This document shows positions 1 through 11,841 of a stretch of 64,000 nt of DNA, piece by piece. A model generated the notes under the pieces. That model made no database searches, was not told the DNA's origin, and saw only the letters and a program-made list of their open reading frames with translations. How positions within the stretch are numbered: position 1 is the first letter of the stretch; each line of letters starts with the position of its first letter. The translations under genes were made by a program, and so were the position numbers. The DNA comes from Melampsora larici-populina 98AG31 (lineage: Eukaryota > Basidiomycota > Pucciniomycetes > Pucciniales > Melampsoraceae), in the NCBI RefSeq assembly GCF_000204055.1, contig NW_006768769.1:518699-582698 (forward strand). The letters are read 5' to 3'.

Positions 1-938
1 AATGTAACAAATGGGAAAGTCGGTTTGCGTTTGGCTTGAGAAATTGACTCTGCTCAGCTTTGCTCCCACCAGTGCTAGGCAACCCACCCCATCTCGATAC
101 AATTTATCAGACAATTTTAGTTCAACTCAATTGTTTCACCTCTTTCCCGCCCTTCACCCCCTAGTTAACCCTGCATTATTGAATTGCATATCTCCTCTTC
201 CTCTCTCCTTAATGACATAAGCCGCTGTGGACTATCTACAGACATACACACCCATTGAAATATAATGGCAACTCATCACAGATCTTGAAAAGGCTATTTA
301 ACTCTTTTTCTCTCGTATGACTCTCAAACTACCCTATGCTGTAGGCTCTGATCTTCATTTATTTCAACCAGCCCCTTGTTTGCCTTTATCCTTCCGTTTC
401 ACTAGCCACTACTTTACTCACCTATCCAACTCTTTGGGTCTTGACTCTTATTCTAATTCTCTCCTCTTCAACCCCACCCATTCCTTGCTTGCTTTTGTCG
501 CACATCCTTTGGGCTTTGACTCTGAAATTGATGATTGATCTACTTACTTTGCCCCTCTTTTAGATTCAACCCCTTCGTCTCGCTCCATTTAAGACCAACC
601 CCCCTCTTGGGCTTCTTCATTCGCCGTCTTATTCCCATCGCTCCTGCACTTCAATCATCAGCTCAACTTGCTCTTGATCCATTTATCATTCTCCGCTGCG
701 TCGAGGAGTTGTATCATCAATCAAAGACCTTTCCTTGTCAACACTTGTTACCTTTCGGCCTTCGATATCAACTGCTTGTCTCTGTTTTTATCTATTTGCT
801 CCCTCTTTTGCAAAATTCACCTCGCTACTTGACTCATCTCTCAAGCGCCTTCTGAACATTGTCAGTCTTCCTTTCTTGCTTTGACGTCTCGTACCCCACA
901 TTGACACTCATCCTTTTTCTTCTTTACTTCACAGGGGC
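1..938 (+). promoter_or_regulatory. upstream region and 5' UTR of the BTG-domain gene
   Basis: No convincing protein is seen here. The + strand is strongly pyrimidine-rich (long C/T runs), as is common in fungal promoters and 5' leaders. A good 3' splice acceptor, a pyrimidine stretch ending in ACAG at 931-934, sits four bases before the ATG at 939. This suggests that a 5' UTR intron ends there. The donor could not be placed. Confidence 0.45.
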
Positions 939-2255
939 ATGTCTTACCAACCAACCGTGATTCCCCAAGAGCTCCAGTTCCTCTCTGGATTCATTCTAGA
1001 CCAGCTCCCGACTTTACCTCGATCTTTGCAACCTGATATCCTCGACGTTCTTGTCACTCGTTACCTCGCTCAACACTGGTACCCCGACCAATCTGAACGT
1101 GGCTCAGGCTTCCGTGCAATCTCCTTTGATCCAGCTCGTCAGGATGGCTACGTCGATCCAGTACTACGTCACATCGCATCTGTGGCCAAAATAACCATCA
1201 AGGATCTCAAGAAGGCTTTGTTTAACAAGAATGGTTGGACGGTATGGTGTGACCCAGGCTGTGTCAGCATCCGATACCAAACCGGGGGCGGTGAAATTCG
1301 TGAGCTTTGGGGTCGACTTCCTCAACACCTAGCCTCCCCAGTTATATCTCCACGCGGTCCAACGTCACCTACTCCTGTCTCACAATCGTCACCGTCCAAG
1401 TCGCGCGCAATCCCCATCTTGGCGCCTTCCACCGCTGCTCGTTTGGCTGGCGTTTCCGGCTTATCTGTCATTCCGCCCACCCCTTTACCAGCTGGCCAAC
1501 GCACGACTTTGTCTTGCAACGTCGATGAGACCGATGATGCTGATCTAGCACTCTACATGAACCGCCCGTTCTCCCTTCGTCCTTCTCACTCCCGTCAGCC
1601 CTCAAAGCAAATGAACTCGACTGATGCGGCAGAAGACCCTTTTTCGAGACCTGACTCCCGCACATCATCTGCGTCGTCCTCGTCGGGCTCTGATCAATCT
1701 GCGTTCTCAGCTGTATCACTTTCAACCACCTCAACGGTCCACTCATCTGCCACTCACACTCGCAAGAACTCCGCTAGCGTGACGACTCAAGCCCCTCAGA
1801 TGTTTGCTCGCCATCACTCGACTGGCAGTTTACCTATTGGCTACCCTGCGGCTAAGATCCCTGCTTTCCATTCTCATGCATACGCCTTTCCCGGCCAAGT
1901 ACCTGGTGGGTTTGTCGCGCAACCGATGATTTCTCGCTCTTCTTCACCTGCCCCAGGCGTCAAGTCCCGTCGCCTTCGTGAGCGCCATTACTCTAGCGCA
2001 TCAGTATCCAGCATGAACTCCTGCAGTTCAGCTACCACTCGTCACGGCGGCTTAGTTCTCAAAGAAGGTCCAGGTACTGTCACTGAGCATTCTGGTGGAA
2101 AGGTCGGTGTAATGGGTGGTGGCGTCCTCCTTGGCTTACCCAAGACTGAAGGCGCTAATGCAGACAAGCCCAAGAACGCCCAGAACAACCGCCGAGGTGG
2201 ACGACGCGGACGTACCAACCAAAACCAATACAGTATTAGCGGCTTCTCGTCTTGA
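939..2255 (+). CDS. BTG/Tob-domain (anti-proliferative) protein
   Basis: This 438-residue protein has an N-terminal BTG domain at about residues 10-115. Recognisable landmarks are the WYPD..RGSGFRAISFD segment (residues about 47-64), the DPVLRHIA helix (about 73-80) and the WCDPGCVSIRY strand (about 103-113), which match the two conserved boxes of the family. BTG/Tob proteins in animals bind the CAF1/POP2 deadenylase and slow proliferation through mRNA deadenylation; that role is inferred here from the family. The rest (about 130-438) is Ser/Thr/Pro-rich and looks disordered, ending in a basic GGRRGR segment that could contact RNA. The ATG follows an intron acceptor at 931-934 and the domain begins only a few residues later, so this start is preferred. 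There is no intron inside the coding region. Confidence 0.8.
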   Translation: MSYQPTVIPQELQFLSGFILDQLPTLPRSLQPDILDVLVTRYLAQHWYPDQSERGSGFRAISFDPARQDGYVDPVLRHIASVAKITIKDLKKALFNKNGWTVWCDPGCVSIRYQTGGGEIRELWGRLPQHLASPVISPRGPTSPTPVSQSSPSKSRAIPILAPSTAARLAGVSGLSVIPPTPLPAGQRTTLSCNVDETDDADLALYMNRPFSLRPSHSRQPSKQMNSTDAAEDPFSRPDSRTSSASSSSGSDQSAFSAVSLSTTSTVHSSATHTRKNSASVTTQAPQMFARHHSTGSLPIGYPAAKIPAFHSHAYAFPGQVPGGFVAQPMISRSSSPAPGVKSRRLRERHYSSASVSSMNSCSSATTRHGGLVLKEGPGTVTEHSGGKVGVMGGGVLLGLPKTEGANADKPKNAQNNRRGGRRGRTNQNQYSISGFSS

Positions 2256-3336
2256 AGGCTTTTTAATCTACCAAATGGCGTATTCGCTTTGGCTGTTCAT
2301 ATTTCGAACATAATCACTATCCATTGGGCGAGACATCTCACCATGCTTTACCAAACTACCGAAGATCATTCGGCCTCCTTGTTTTTTCTAATATAATCGT
2401 CAAATGCTGAAAAAAAACCATTCTGAAACTTATTAACTATTGTGTTTGCTCAATGTATGATTCTTTTACAAATCCCTCCTCTCTTCGATATTTGTTTGTC
2501 TCATTTCGATGCCTGCTTGAATTTACTACTACTTCTTCTTTTTTTTTTCCAAAATTTTCGTTCATTCTTCCGAACTAATCAAATCCGCATACCTACTTAT
2601 AATTGTTGAACTATATCTTACCCTTGTTTGGTTCACTTTTTCCACGTTGATTGTAGGTTGGCATTCCGCTCCTTCATCACCTTGCCTTCTACACAACGTT
2701 CCCTATTGCATTTCTTGTTTTTTTATGTCTGCTTCGTTGATTTTTTTTTTTACTTATCTCTCCTTTGCAACAGAGAATTCTATAACTAAGTTTTATATCT
2801 TCTTTTTTGTACCAGATCTTACTTTGCTCTGTTTTAAAGTGTTGTTTGCTTTGGGGTTCTCGCCTGTGTGTGTGTGTGCTGATGTTTGATGGTTATTTCC
2901 TTGGTCTTTTCTTCATTCTATTTACTATATTTTGTTTGCTTGTGTTAGGGTTACCGAGTTGTAATCATGAAACTTTGATTGTATTCGCCCACTTACCCTT
3001 CCTGAGTTGCCAATGCGTTGCACGAGCTTTTGACAATACTTTGCCCATACGGTGTTTTGAGAAATACCCGATGAGACTAAATACCCGAAAACCCTCATTC
3101 TCGACCATACCAGTTGTTGCGAGCAAACCGTAACTCCTTAGGTATGGGCAGCATTGCTGGGTACCTCTACCTGATGGCCTAGCACGCGTAAAGTGTGAGA
3201 CTTTCACTTGAGATTGCAAGCAATCTTCCTTGTAAGCCAAAGCATTGGGAGTATCCTCCTGGTATGTACTTATGGAATTACGAAAAACATCTGCTGAGTG
3301 TCTGGTGAAGAACGTTCAAAATTAACAAAGCCACAA
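2256..3336. other. 3' flank of the BTG gene, no gene seen
   Basis: This stretch is T-rich and AT-rich, with a short TG run at 2867-2879. It holds only short ORFs with no family resemblance. The first 150 bases probably include the BTG 3' UTR. The GC-richer part at about 3000-3240 was inspected for 5S rRNA or tRNA and matched neither. Confidence 0.4.
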
Positions 3337-4642
3337 CAACACCCTACGGGGTGGCTAGCGGTAAAATAAATGAATGTAAAAAGAAACACAATTATATGAC
3401 TCGACTAATAATGCAGCACAGACTCTTTTTTGTATAAATGAAAACTAACGATGTTGCATAATTTCTGCAGAAAACAATTTCTTTTACTATTTATTATTGA
3501 GAACAAAAGAAAAAATGAATAACACTTCTTTTCTGAGACTATATCAAAGATGACTGCTTCACTACCAGTGTGGAGGGCAAGGACTTCAAAGATGTGCTAC
3601 TTATTACTTAATGCTGTTGATGATGAATTGGATACATTGGAAGAAATGAAAGAGGTAAAGGAAAAAGATAAATAATTGGAAGAAACGGTAAGCTGGATGA
3701 TGTCATTGATACCTCAATGTTTGCAAGCTTAACAAAGTGGAATGGGAAAGTTGGAATTATTACAGCTGTTTCAAGAAAGGTTGACAACTTTTTTTGGAGA
3801 AAGTTGTCTCCGCAGCGGTTAAAACCAGAGACAAAACTTGATTACAGGTTTATTCTTTTCTGTATTCTTCCAATTAGCAGATAGACAAAATCAAGTGAGG
3901 GTCAAAACCCGGGTTTTGCACATTGGCGAGATTTTAAAAAAATCAATCTTTGTTGAAACAGCTGTACACCACGGGGGATCCTGGGTCAGAAGTTGATCCT
4001 GACCGGTCTTCAACGCATCGGGTCGAATTCCGACCCGCAGATTGTCCCTGGGCAGACCAAAGGTCACCTAGGGCTGGCCATCTCAGGCCGCTCCTGTTTG
4101 CGCCCAGAACAGCCTTCAGCCTGACTTGTAAGCGCACCACGCGGGCCCATAGGCGGCCTGTTTGGTCAGCAGTTGGTATTGACCTTCCCAAAACCAACCA
4201 CTGAGTCATTGCGCTCACATGGCTCAGCAGTCAGTCCTCGCGGCGCTGAGCCAAGCCATCCTGGATAGGTTGCTCTGGGACTGCCATCAAACGTTGATCT
4301 CTCAATTGTTCCACCACTGATTTGCTGCACACAAACACCCATTGCTTCTTGCGACGCCTCAACCAAACAGCTCACCCCTTGAAATGATCAAGACTCTTGC
4401 TCCCAGAGTCTCACCAAACATCAATCTGACCCAAGCAACTCACTAAATCATAGGAGATCACAAGCTTGTGAGACGGTCTTTTGCGCCTGTTTGAGTTTTA
4501 TGAGCTTCAGACTGATTGAATCCAAGACTTATCATCCTTGACTTGTTGCTGTTGAAGAATTTGCTGGAAATCTCTGAAGTTTCAGACAGCAACAACCAAT
4601 CATGAGAGGCTGCATGATGGTCTTCACCCCTGTGTATGAGTT

Positions 4643-6108
4643 TGTCAGCCCTCAAGCGCTTAATACTAAGCACCAAAAGGACTTCAAAATAAAAATAATA
4701 AAACAATTTACAAAAAATACATATAAGAAGATTAAAAACCTTCAAGACATCTTAAGAATCTAGTCTCAAAGATTCAACTACAAAATAAATAGAACAAACA
4801 TTTAGATACAACTTAAGGACCTAGTATCAAAGGTCTATGAATGAAACAATGAAATAGAAATGCCGTAAAATTAATCTGTCCCAATAAAAAAGGAAAAGCA
4901 TGAGTCCTTTTTCCCACGTAAAAGATGGTTTACTAGAATGAAAGAAATGAAAGAACAACTCACTAGTAAGAGAGTCGCCAAGAATGATGACGAGCATGAG
5001 AAGCAAAGAGCACGAGGACTTTGAGAAAAGATGAACTACACGTAAATGAGTCCATTCAGTTACACATAACTAGAAGTAAGACAGAGCAAACAGAACATAA
5101 GAGCCCAATACTAACTTACATACGAGTATGAGAAGAGCAGAAGCCTTACATAAAATATTTCCACGATAACGAGTAGAACCTCGGAGGAAACACTATGATA
5201 CGTAAAATGTTAGTATGTGATCAATCAAGGAAGCAAACTAATGAATTATACTCTCATTAGTATGGTCGGTTGGGCTAGAGCAGACTAGCAGGAATACCTG
5301 CACTCACCAATTAACCAAGAGGACAAAAAGGTATAAGAACCTACTCTTTCCATCACCTCAGAAAGAAAGGCATCGAATTACACTTTATCTAAAATATCAA
5401 GTAACAACTAGTTATTACTTTTTCTAAAAGAAAGTCCAGCAAGTCTCAATCCAGTTTCCTCGTAAAACCTATTTACTTAATCGTATAGTGATTCAAGGAA
5501 GTACCTGTTTATCGACTCATTCCACTTCTTAAAAGTAAAAACTCCAAGCTACTCAGTTTATAGATAACGTATAATAAACGTAACCACTACTCTACTCCTT
5601 TGAATTACCTATTCCCAGTATTCTTTAATTAACCCGTTTCTTGATAAACCTCATAGTCGAGCTTGTTCCTTACTACCCAGTCTTCGAGTGATTAGTTCAT
5701 TAGTTAAACTCCGGATATCCTAATTCGACCGTACCTTCCCGCTTACCTACTGTAAGTAATCTTTGCTCTGGTCATAACCTTCAGTTCTCGCAACGTAAAG
5801 TTGGACGAGATCCCTGTTTATCTTTAAGATATCAGGCTACTCCTAGCCTATTCAGGCGAAAGAGAATTGCACGGGTCCAGGATTGACCACCCTCCTCTGT
5901 ATCCACAGTGGGCCCGTGACTTTCCTAACAAAGAGATTAAATTTTTCACATTAGTAATTAAAACATACTAATATTATATTACTATTTCCGAATTTTAGTA
6001 TCTTACATAGTATCCTATTCCCCGTACCCAGCGGAATATATCAGTCAGGACCTCTGTCTGAGTAAGAACTAGACCTACTCAGTACGTATATTTGTAGCCA
6101 CCCTGACA
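4643..6108 (+). repeat. 5' LTR of the chromovirus
   Basis: It begins TGTCAG and ends CTGACA, an inverted 6-bp terminus. It is the same length as the 3' LTR and nearly identical to it. It should carry the promoter and the polyadenylation signal. Confidence 0.93.
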
Positions 6109-6110
6109 AT

Positions 6111-6126
6111 TGGGGGCCTCATCGAG
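6111..6126 (+). promoter_or_regulatory. putative tRNA primer binding site
   Basis: TGGGGGCCTCATCGAG starts two bases after the 5' LTR. The TGG start is what a site complementary to a tRNA CCA end should have. The priming tRNA was not identified. Confidence 0.5.
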
Positions 6127-6270
6127 TGATAACGAGACTCGAGACTAAATCGGATTTTTTTTTTTTTTTTTAGTTTCTTCTTCCATTTAATCAGTTCCTT
6201 TTCGAAAAAACACATCAAAAACCATAAAAAAATATATCATTTTTTTTTAACATCTCTATTTTTCTTTTTT

Positions 6271-7079
6271 GTGAAGTATTCGTATTTCAATATTTCCCTT
6301 TCAACAATAGATCAATTTTCTATTGCTTTACTCCAAGAACTACCGTGCTTTTCGACCATCAACGAGAACCCTTTTACAGACAAAGAATATCCAACACACC
6401 GTAGATACTTTGGTTTTGAGCACCTAAGTCCGAACCACGTATATCTGAATTACCTAAGATTGATAGTACAAGTCGAAGTAATTGAAGCTTGGTTGGAAGA
6501 CAGCATTTAAAAGAATATTGATAAGTAAATCGTAAAGTACCTTTACATCGCATTAGATTACTTACCTTGCTAAAAATATTTTTCTCGTTTCATCAGCTAC
6601 TTTATTCTGAATCAAGATATCCTTATTTTCAAACAACGAGAAGTCAAAATTTCACAATCAACAAACTTGACAGCTTCTGAGCTTCTTGGAATAAGCAAGA
6701 AACTACAAATAGTAATCGACCCGCTCATTCAGATCCAACTAAATAAAGTACAAGGTACAGATATAGTCGGTGAGATCCTAGATTGTATCAATAGACTCGA
6801 AACAGAAGCAGAAAAACTTCAAAACCAAGAGTTAGTCTAGTGTGCTATACATTTTTTTCTTTTTTTTTCGTTGTTCCGAGAAAAATAATTACTTATACCT
6901 AATCTAATCAGTTCCGAAGACCAACCAGTCCAAAGCGGATCAGGCCAGAGAGAACCAGGCAGCCGACAGAACCCCATCAGCCTTGTCAGCCCAGAACCTG
7001 AGCAGCCAATTACCCCCAGCTCCTCATACCACGGTTACGACACAGTCTACGACAACAACGTTGTCTGGAGATCAATCTA
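6271..7079 (+). other. leader reading frames of the chromovirus with intron-like joints
   Basis: Between the primer site and Gag-Pol the sequence holds protein-like stretches separated by intron-like gaps. A first frame runs from 6271, is hydrophobic/acidic, and meets a TAA at 6508-6510. If that stop is read past, the frame ends at 6524 before a GTAAAT donor, and a CAG acceptor at 6594-6596 joins it in phase to a second frame (6597-6838) containing LLGISKKLQIVIDPL. A further gap (about 6838-6918, acceptor ATCAG) leads to a Pro/Gln/Ser-rich segment ending at about 7077. None of these resembles a known domain. They may be an accessory protein or a spliced N-terminal extension of Gag. The splice calls are inference. 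Confidence 0.4.
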
Positions 7080-7164
7080 GTGAATAAGAATTCCCCTCTA
7101 CTATTTGTTATTCACATTTATAAATTCGTTCGAAAATATATTTCTTTTGTCTGACTCATATTCG

Positions 7165-10100
7165 ATGCCTCCGAGAAAATCTTCTAGAGTTAGCAGCCTC
7201 GAACGGCCAAACTACTCCGACTCCATCAGAAGATCCAGCTCCGTTGGAGGAAAGCCGCGACGTTCAGATGAACCCGAACCAGCTAACCAAACCAACAGTG
7301 GAAGAAATACAAGCAGCTCAGGACCTAGAGCAACAGAATCATATCTTGAAATTACACGAGCACCACTTCACCAAGTGGAGAGACGCACAGTCCGCGAACC
7401 CAAACAATACACGGAACCTAATGATCTATCTAGGATTGTGGAAGTCGACTCACGACACTCTGACCATTCTAATCGGGGAGGAAGCCGTACGAGCCCTGTG
7501 CCATCCTTGGGATCCATATGTCGAGGAGAAAGCTCTCCTAGCCAGAACCTCAGGAGGTTTCATAGGGAAAGAGCAGTACCTCAAGAGGCCGTCAAACCAG
7601 ACCAACCAACAACAGATCCAAGCGGAATCCTCAGCCGGTCCATTGAGAAACCAATCGCAGAAGACGAACAACACTCCTTACAAGAAACCAAGCCAAGCGG
7701 ACGAAGAAGCTCAGAACATGCAACACATGTTATCCTTCAGCCGAGCTTACTACAGAGCAATGAAAGGAATGAAAGGTCCGAACAAGGGCAAAGGCAAGGA
7801 TCAGCCACAATAAGTAACACATTCATAACTACTCTCAGTCCATTTTTAAATTCCAGAAGAATTATAAAAGATGTAGGAAGTCCACCGTTGTTGTCAAATG
7901 TTGTTACAGATATGCCAAATGTTGTTTTCTCTAAACCTATGCCCGCTAGTGAAGCTGTTATTCAAGTCCCCGAAGTTCCAGTACGAAATAATAACACTTT
8001 TAATAGCAAAACATCTATGCCAACTGACAATGTGTTTAAACGTGCCACAATTGAACTACATAACAAAAGCCTATCAATAGAGCAAAATGAAATCAAACGT
8101 GCCACATCTGAGAAAAATAAAATCAATGAAAATTCCTTGATAAAACCATTCCCAAACGAACAAAGTAACAAAATTTATGAGAATAAAACTAAAAGTATTG
8201 AAGAAATACTCAAAGAGACGGAACATAAAGTTTCTCCATTTACGATAAAAGGATTACCAAGAACAACAAGTCCTTTATCATCAGATAAAGAATTCAGTTT
8301 AAATACGAAATTCAAACATATGAGATTACAAACTGAGAGCCTATCACCAAAATCTATTGCCTCCATAGAAAATAATGAGAGCAACTTAGAAAGCAAACTT
8401 AAAGAATTGCATAGAAACGTGCAAGACGAGATACATCAGTCTACCAGACTCTTAAGCCAAAAATGGGATAAGTGCATCCATATAATAAATGATGAAATAA
8501 GAAACAACTTAGATGACATCAAGAGCAATGTTAATCAAGTAGATATCGAAAAGATGCTAGCAGTTCATCTTGAAGAAGTCGACGACATGATTTCCAATGA
8601 GATAATTAGTCATAAAGAGATAATAGAAGCTAACTGTGGACATCTAGCAGGCCTTATTAACGAAGTACATCGAAAATTAGAAGATCATTCACACAATTGC
8701 TCACTAATCCACCAAAATGTGATTAGAATAGTGTCGATGATAGACAAACTGGAGAATAAAATAACCTCACAACGAGTGGAAGAAGAACACTACGATATAG
8801 AGCCAGAGGAAGTTGTGGGAAACAACCCATTCGCGCATGAATTTGTAAAGAAACCGGTAACACACCCTCCAGAAAGAGCGTTTGAGAGACCAGAACCCAA
8901 ACATAAAAATGGTGCAACGATATCACAAGTAATAAGCACAAATAGTCCTAGTAACGAGCTAGATGAGCAAGATGCAACCATAGAAAGTAAGCCATCTTTA
9001 GATATGGACATTCTGAAACAATTACAAAAGGATTACCCACTAGCCAAAGATTGGCCGAAATTTAATGGAGAAGGTGAATATAACCATCTCGAATGGCTTG
9101 AATGGATAGATAACGTACAAGAGGAATTTCAAATGCCTGATGTCTTGATTACGTGCAAACTTGCGATTATTATGACAGGTAAATCCCGTACTTGGTACAA
9201 CAGTAAGAAGAAGACCACTAAAGGAGCACCTTGGCTGGAATGGAAGAAACTCATCAAAGAACAGTTTGGTACGGATCTTTGGAAAAAGAAGATGGGAACA
9301 GCGTTTGAACGCGACAGATTCAGAAACGAACATAGATTACGTCCAATTCCTTGGTTGCTTACACAACGGAAAAGGATCGAAGCTGCCTGGTCATTCTTTA
9401 CAACGAAAGAACAGATTGATCGGATATTAGGAAACTGCAACGGTGAGCTAGAGCATGCCGTAAGATGCAGATTACATGATTACTCAGACTTTGAAAAGTT
9501 CATGAATATCTTTGAGGATATAGTCACAAACACTTCGGTAGGAAAGGTAGCAATGAGAGGAGATAACAACCTCCGAGTTACTTTTACAAATCAGAAAGAC
9601 ACAAAAACATCTTATGCCAAGGAAACCAAAGCTAAGGAATATGCGGGTAACACATCCGGCACAGCAGATCAAAGCAGCAAGCAGAGACCGCCCTTCAGGA
9701 ATCGAGATGACAAACAAAGGTTTGATAAGAAACCTATTCACGCAGTTAGCTGTGAAGACGATGATTTCAAATTTGAGGAACAAATCGAAGACAAAGACAA
9801 TCAGGTTGATGAATCTAAGTCAGACACCAGCGAAGACGAAGGAGATGAGTACTGCGTAAGAAATGTAGACATGTTTCTTTACAAAGGGAATATGATGACT
9901 TCAGAGGTCGAAAATCAGAATGTCAATACAGATGAGGAAGAAACTCAAAATAACACTACTTCAATCGAGGAACTAGGTAATAACCTTAGAGAAGCTGAAA
10001 CTATCAATAGCTCAGTAGAACCAATTCTTTTCATATTGCAACCAATAACGGAATTTTTAGAAATCAATTCATTCCTGAATATCTCAATCAAAGGATTCAG

Positions 10101-11841
10101 AGGAACGATGCTGGTAAACACGGCGATATTACCTTCATTAGTACCAGCACATCTTTTAGAAAGATACTGGCCGACCTGGAAGATGGATATGCATTCATAC
10201 AATGAACCGAGAAATCAAGAAAGACCGTATGATCTGAAAATCTTAGGACTAATCAGACTACCTATCAAAATGGAACACCACGTGAAGCCATGTTTCGTAA
10301 ATATACAATTCTTGATAGTTCAAGATGAAATGATAAATCATTTAACCATTGGAAACCAGAGTTTAAACGAATTCAATATGATCATAAGTATGGGAAAGCA
10401 ACCGAAGCTGAAAATACCAATAAACGACACAATATTAACGTTTAAAACGATGTCGAAAAGACAACATGCAGAACTCGAGAACAATTCAAATATAACACGT
10501 GACATCGCCACGATAACCATCGAGCTTGAAGAAGGATTAGATATCGCAGAACTGCAATCACAAGCAGTTACCCCACAACAATGGGATGGAACGTATGACT
10601 CGAAACAAACGTCAGACGCTCGATTAATGATGAGCAAACCAGACAGAGGCAGGGCTCATACTATCGGGCATCATTGTATAACTACGGTCGTGTTAGGAGA
10701 TAAATCAGAAGCTAATGGACTGCTAGATAGCGGAGCAGCATGTTCTATAGTAGGAATAGATTACTTAAACAGACTATTTCCAGATTGGAGAAACCACTTG
10801 TTGCCACCAAGCACCATGACATTCAGAGGATGTGATAGTAAACTGAAAGCCGTAGGAGTTATTGAAATACCCATAATATTCCCACACCGCTTAGGATCGG
10901 TGAGAATCACACCTGAGTTCGTTGTGATGGAAAACGCAACCTCAAATTATCTTATTTTGGGAGGAGAATACCTGAGACTATATGGAATAGATATAGTACA
11001 CGGTAGGGAGAAGTTTTTTACCATAGGAAACGAAAACAAAAAGAAAAAATTCCTTCTGAGTCTTATGAAGGAAGGAAAGATATCAGTTGTCCACAAAGAA
11101 GATGATAGTTTTGATAAAGCAATCAAAGAATGTAATATTTCCCCTAGACTGAAAGCGTCAGAACTACATTCACTGCACGCAGTGATTAAGAAATACAAGA
11201 AAGCATTTGCTTATGGTGAGAACCCGATAGGAACTATCACAGGATACAAGCTCAAGTTAAAACTGACCATAGAAAAGCCTTACCCGCCCATCCTTAAGAA
11301 ACAAGCATACCCGGCAAGTCCGCGTAGTAGAGTTGAAATTGAAAAACATATTGAAGAATTAATGAGCTACAGAATCTTACGGAAAGTAGGAGCAGATGAG
11401 GAAGTTGACATCACAACGCCTGTTATTATTGCATGGCATAATGGCAAATCCCGTATGTGCGGAGACTTTAGAGCCCTGAATACGTTCACAGTCCCAGATT
11501 GCTATCCGATGCCTAGAATTAGTCATTGCTTGACAAACTTAGGTGCAGCATTATATATATCAACTATGGACGTGATGAAAGGCTTCCACCAGAGCTTAGT
11601 CAACGAAGATACTAGGAAAATGTTACGAATAATATCGCATAAAGGGATACATGAGTACCTTAAAATGCCCTTCGGTATAAAAGGAGCCCCCGCACATTTC
11701 CAACGAATGATGGACACGGAATTCGCAGCAGAATTAAGTGAAGGATGGCTTATTATCTACATAGATGATATTATAGTATTTTCGAAAACATGGGAAGAAC
11801 ACTTACAACGACTGGCCCACGTCTTTACCAAAATTATCTAG
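7165..11841 (+). pseudogene. chromovirus Gag, protease and RT, first part, ending in a premature TAG
   Basis: The frame is open from 7105; the ATG at 7165 is the likelier start. After a Ser-rich N-terminus, a Gag domain lies at about 9000-9540 (KDYPLAKDWPKFNGEGEYNH; WLEWIDN; TWYNSKK). It has no CCHC zinc knuckle; an acidic/basic linker follows instead. The aspartic protease has its DSGAACS motif at 10726-10746. Reverse transcriptase follows with RMCGDFRALN and the catalytic YIDD at 11758-11769. The frame stops at TAG 11839-11841, inside RT and in the same frame as the following segment, so this is a nonsense change or a programmed readthrough site. RT is thereby cut before its connection to RNase H. 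Gag itself would still be made. Confidence 0.85.
7188..7813 (+). other. second reading frame overlapping the start of Gag-Pol
   Basis: In the frame one base after Gag-Pol, an open stretch runs to a stop at 7811-7813. Its translation looks protein-like: a Pro/Glu-rich start, an amphipathic part with IYLGLWKSTHDTLTILIGEE and CHPWDPYVEEKALLA, then a basic KGPNKGKGKDQ end. The Gag-Pol frame over the same bases is Ser/Arg/Pro-rich and low in hydrophobic residues. Either frame, or both, may be used. It has no internal ATG near its start and would depend on splicing from the leader exons, with an acceptor candidate CTTCTAG at 7181-7187. No homologous family was recognised. Confidence 0.4.

Noticed and set aside
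1307..1746. Open frames on both strands inside the BTG gene
   Set aside because: They are alternative-frame shadows of the 939-2255 coding region and have no domain.
3000..3240. GC-richer block resembling part of a 5S rRNA or tRNA
   Set aside because: Box A/B/C spacing and stem pairing do not fit; no full cloverleaf or 5S consensus could be drawn.
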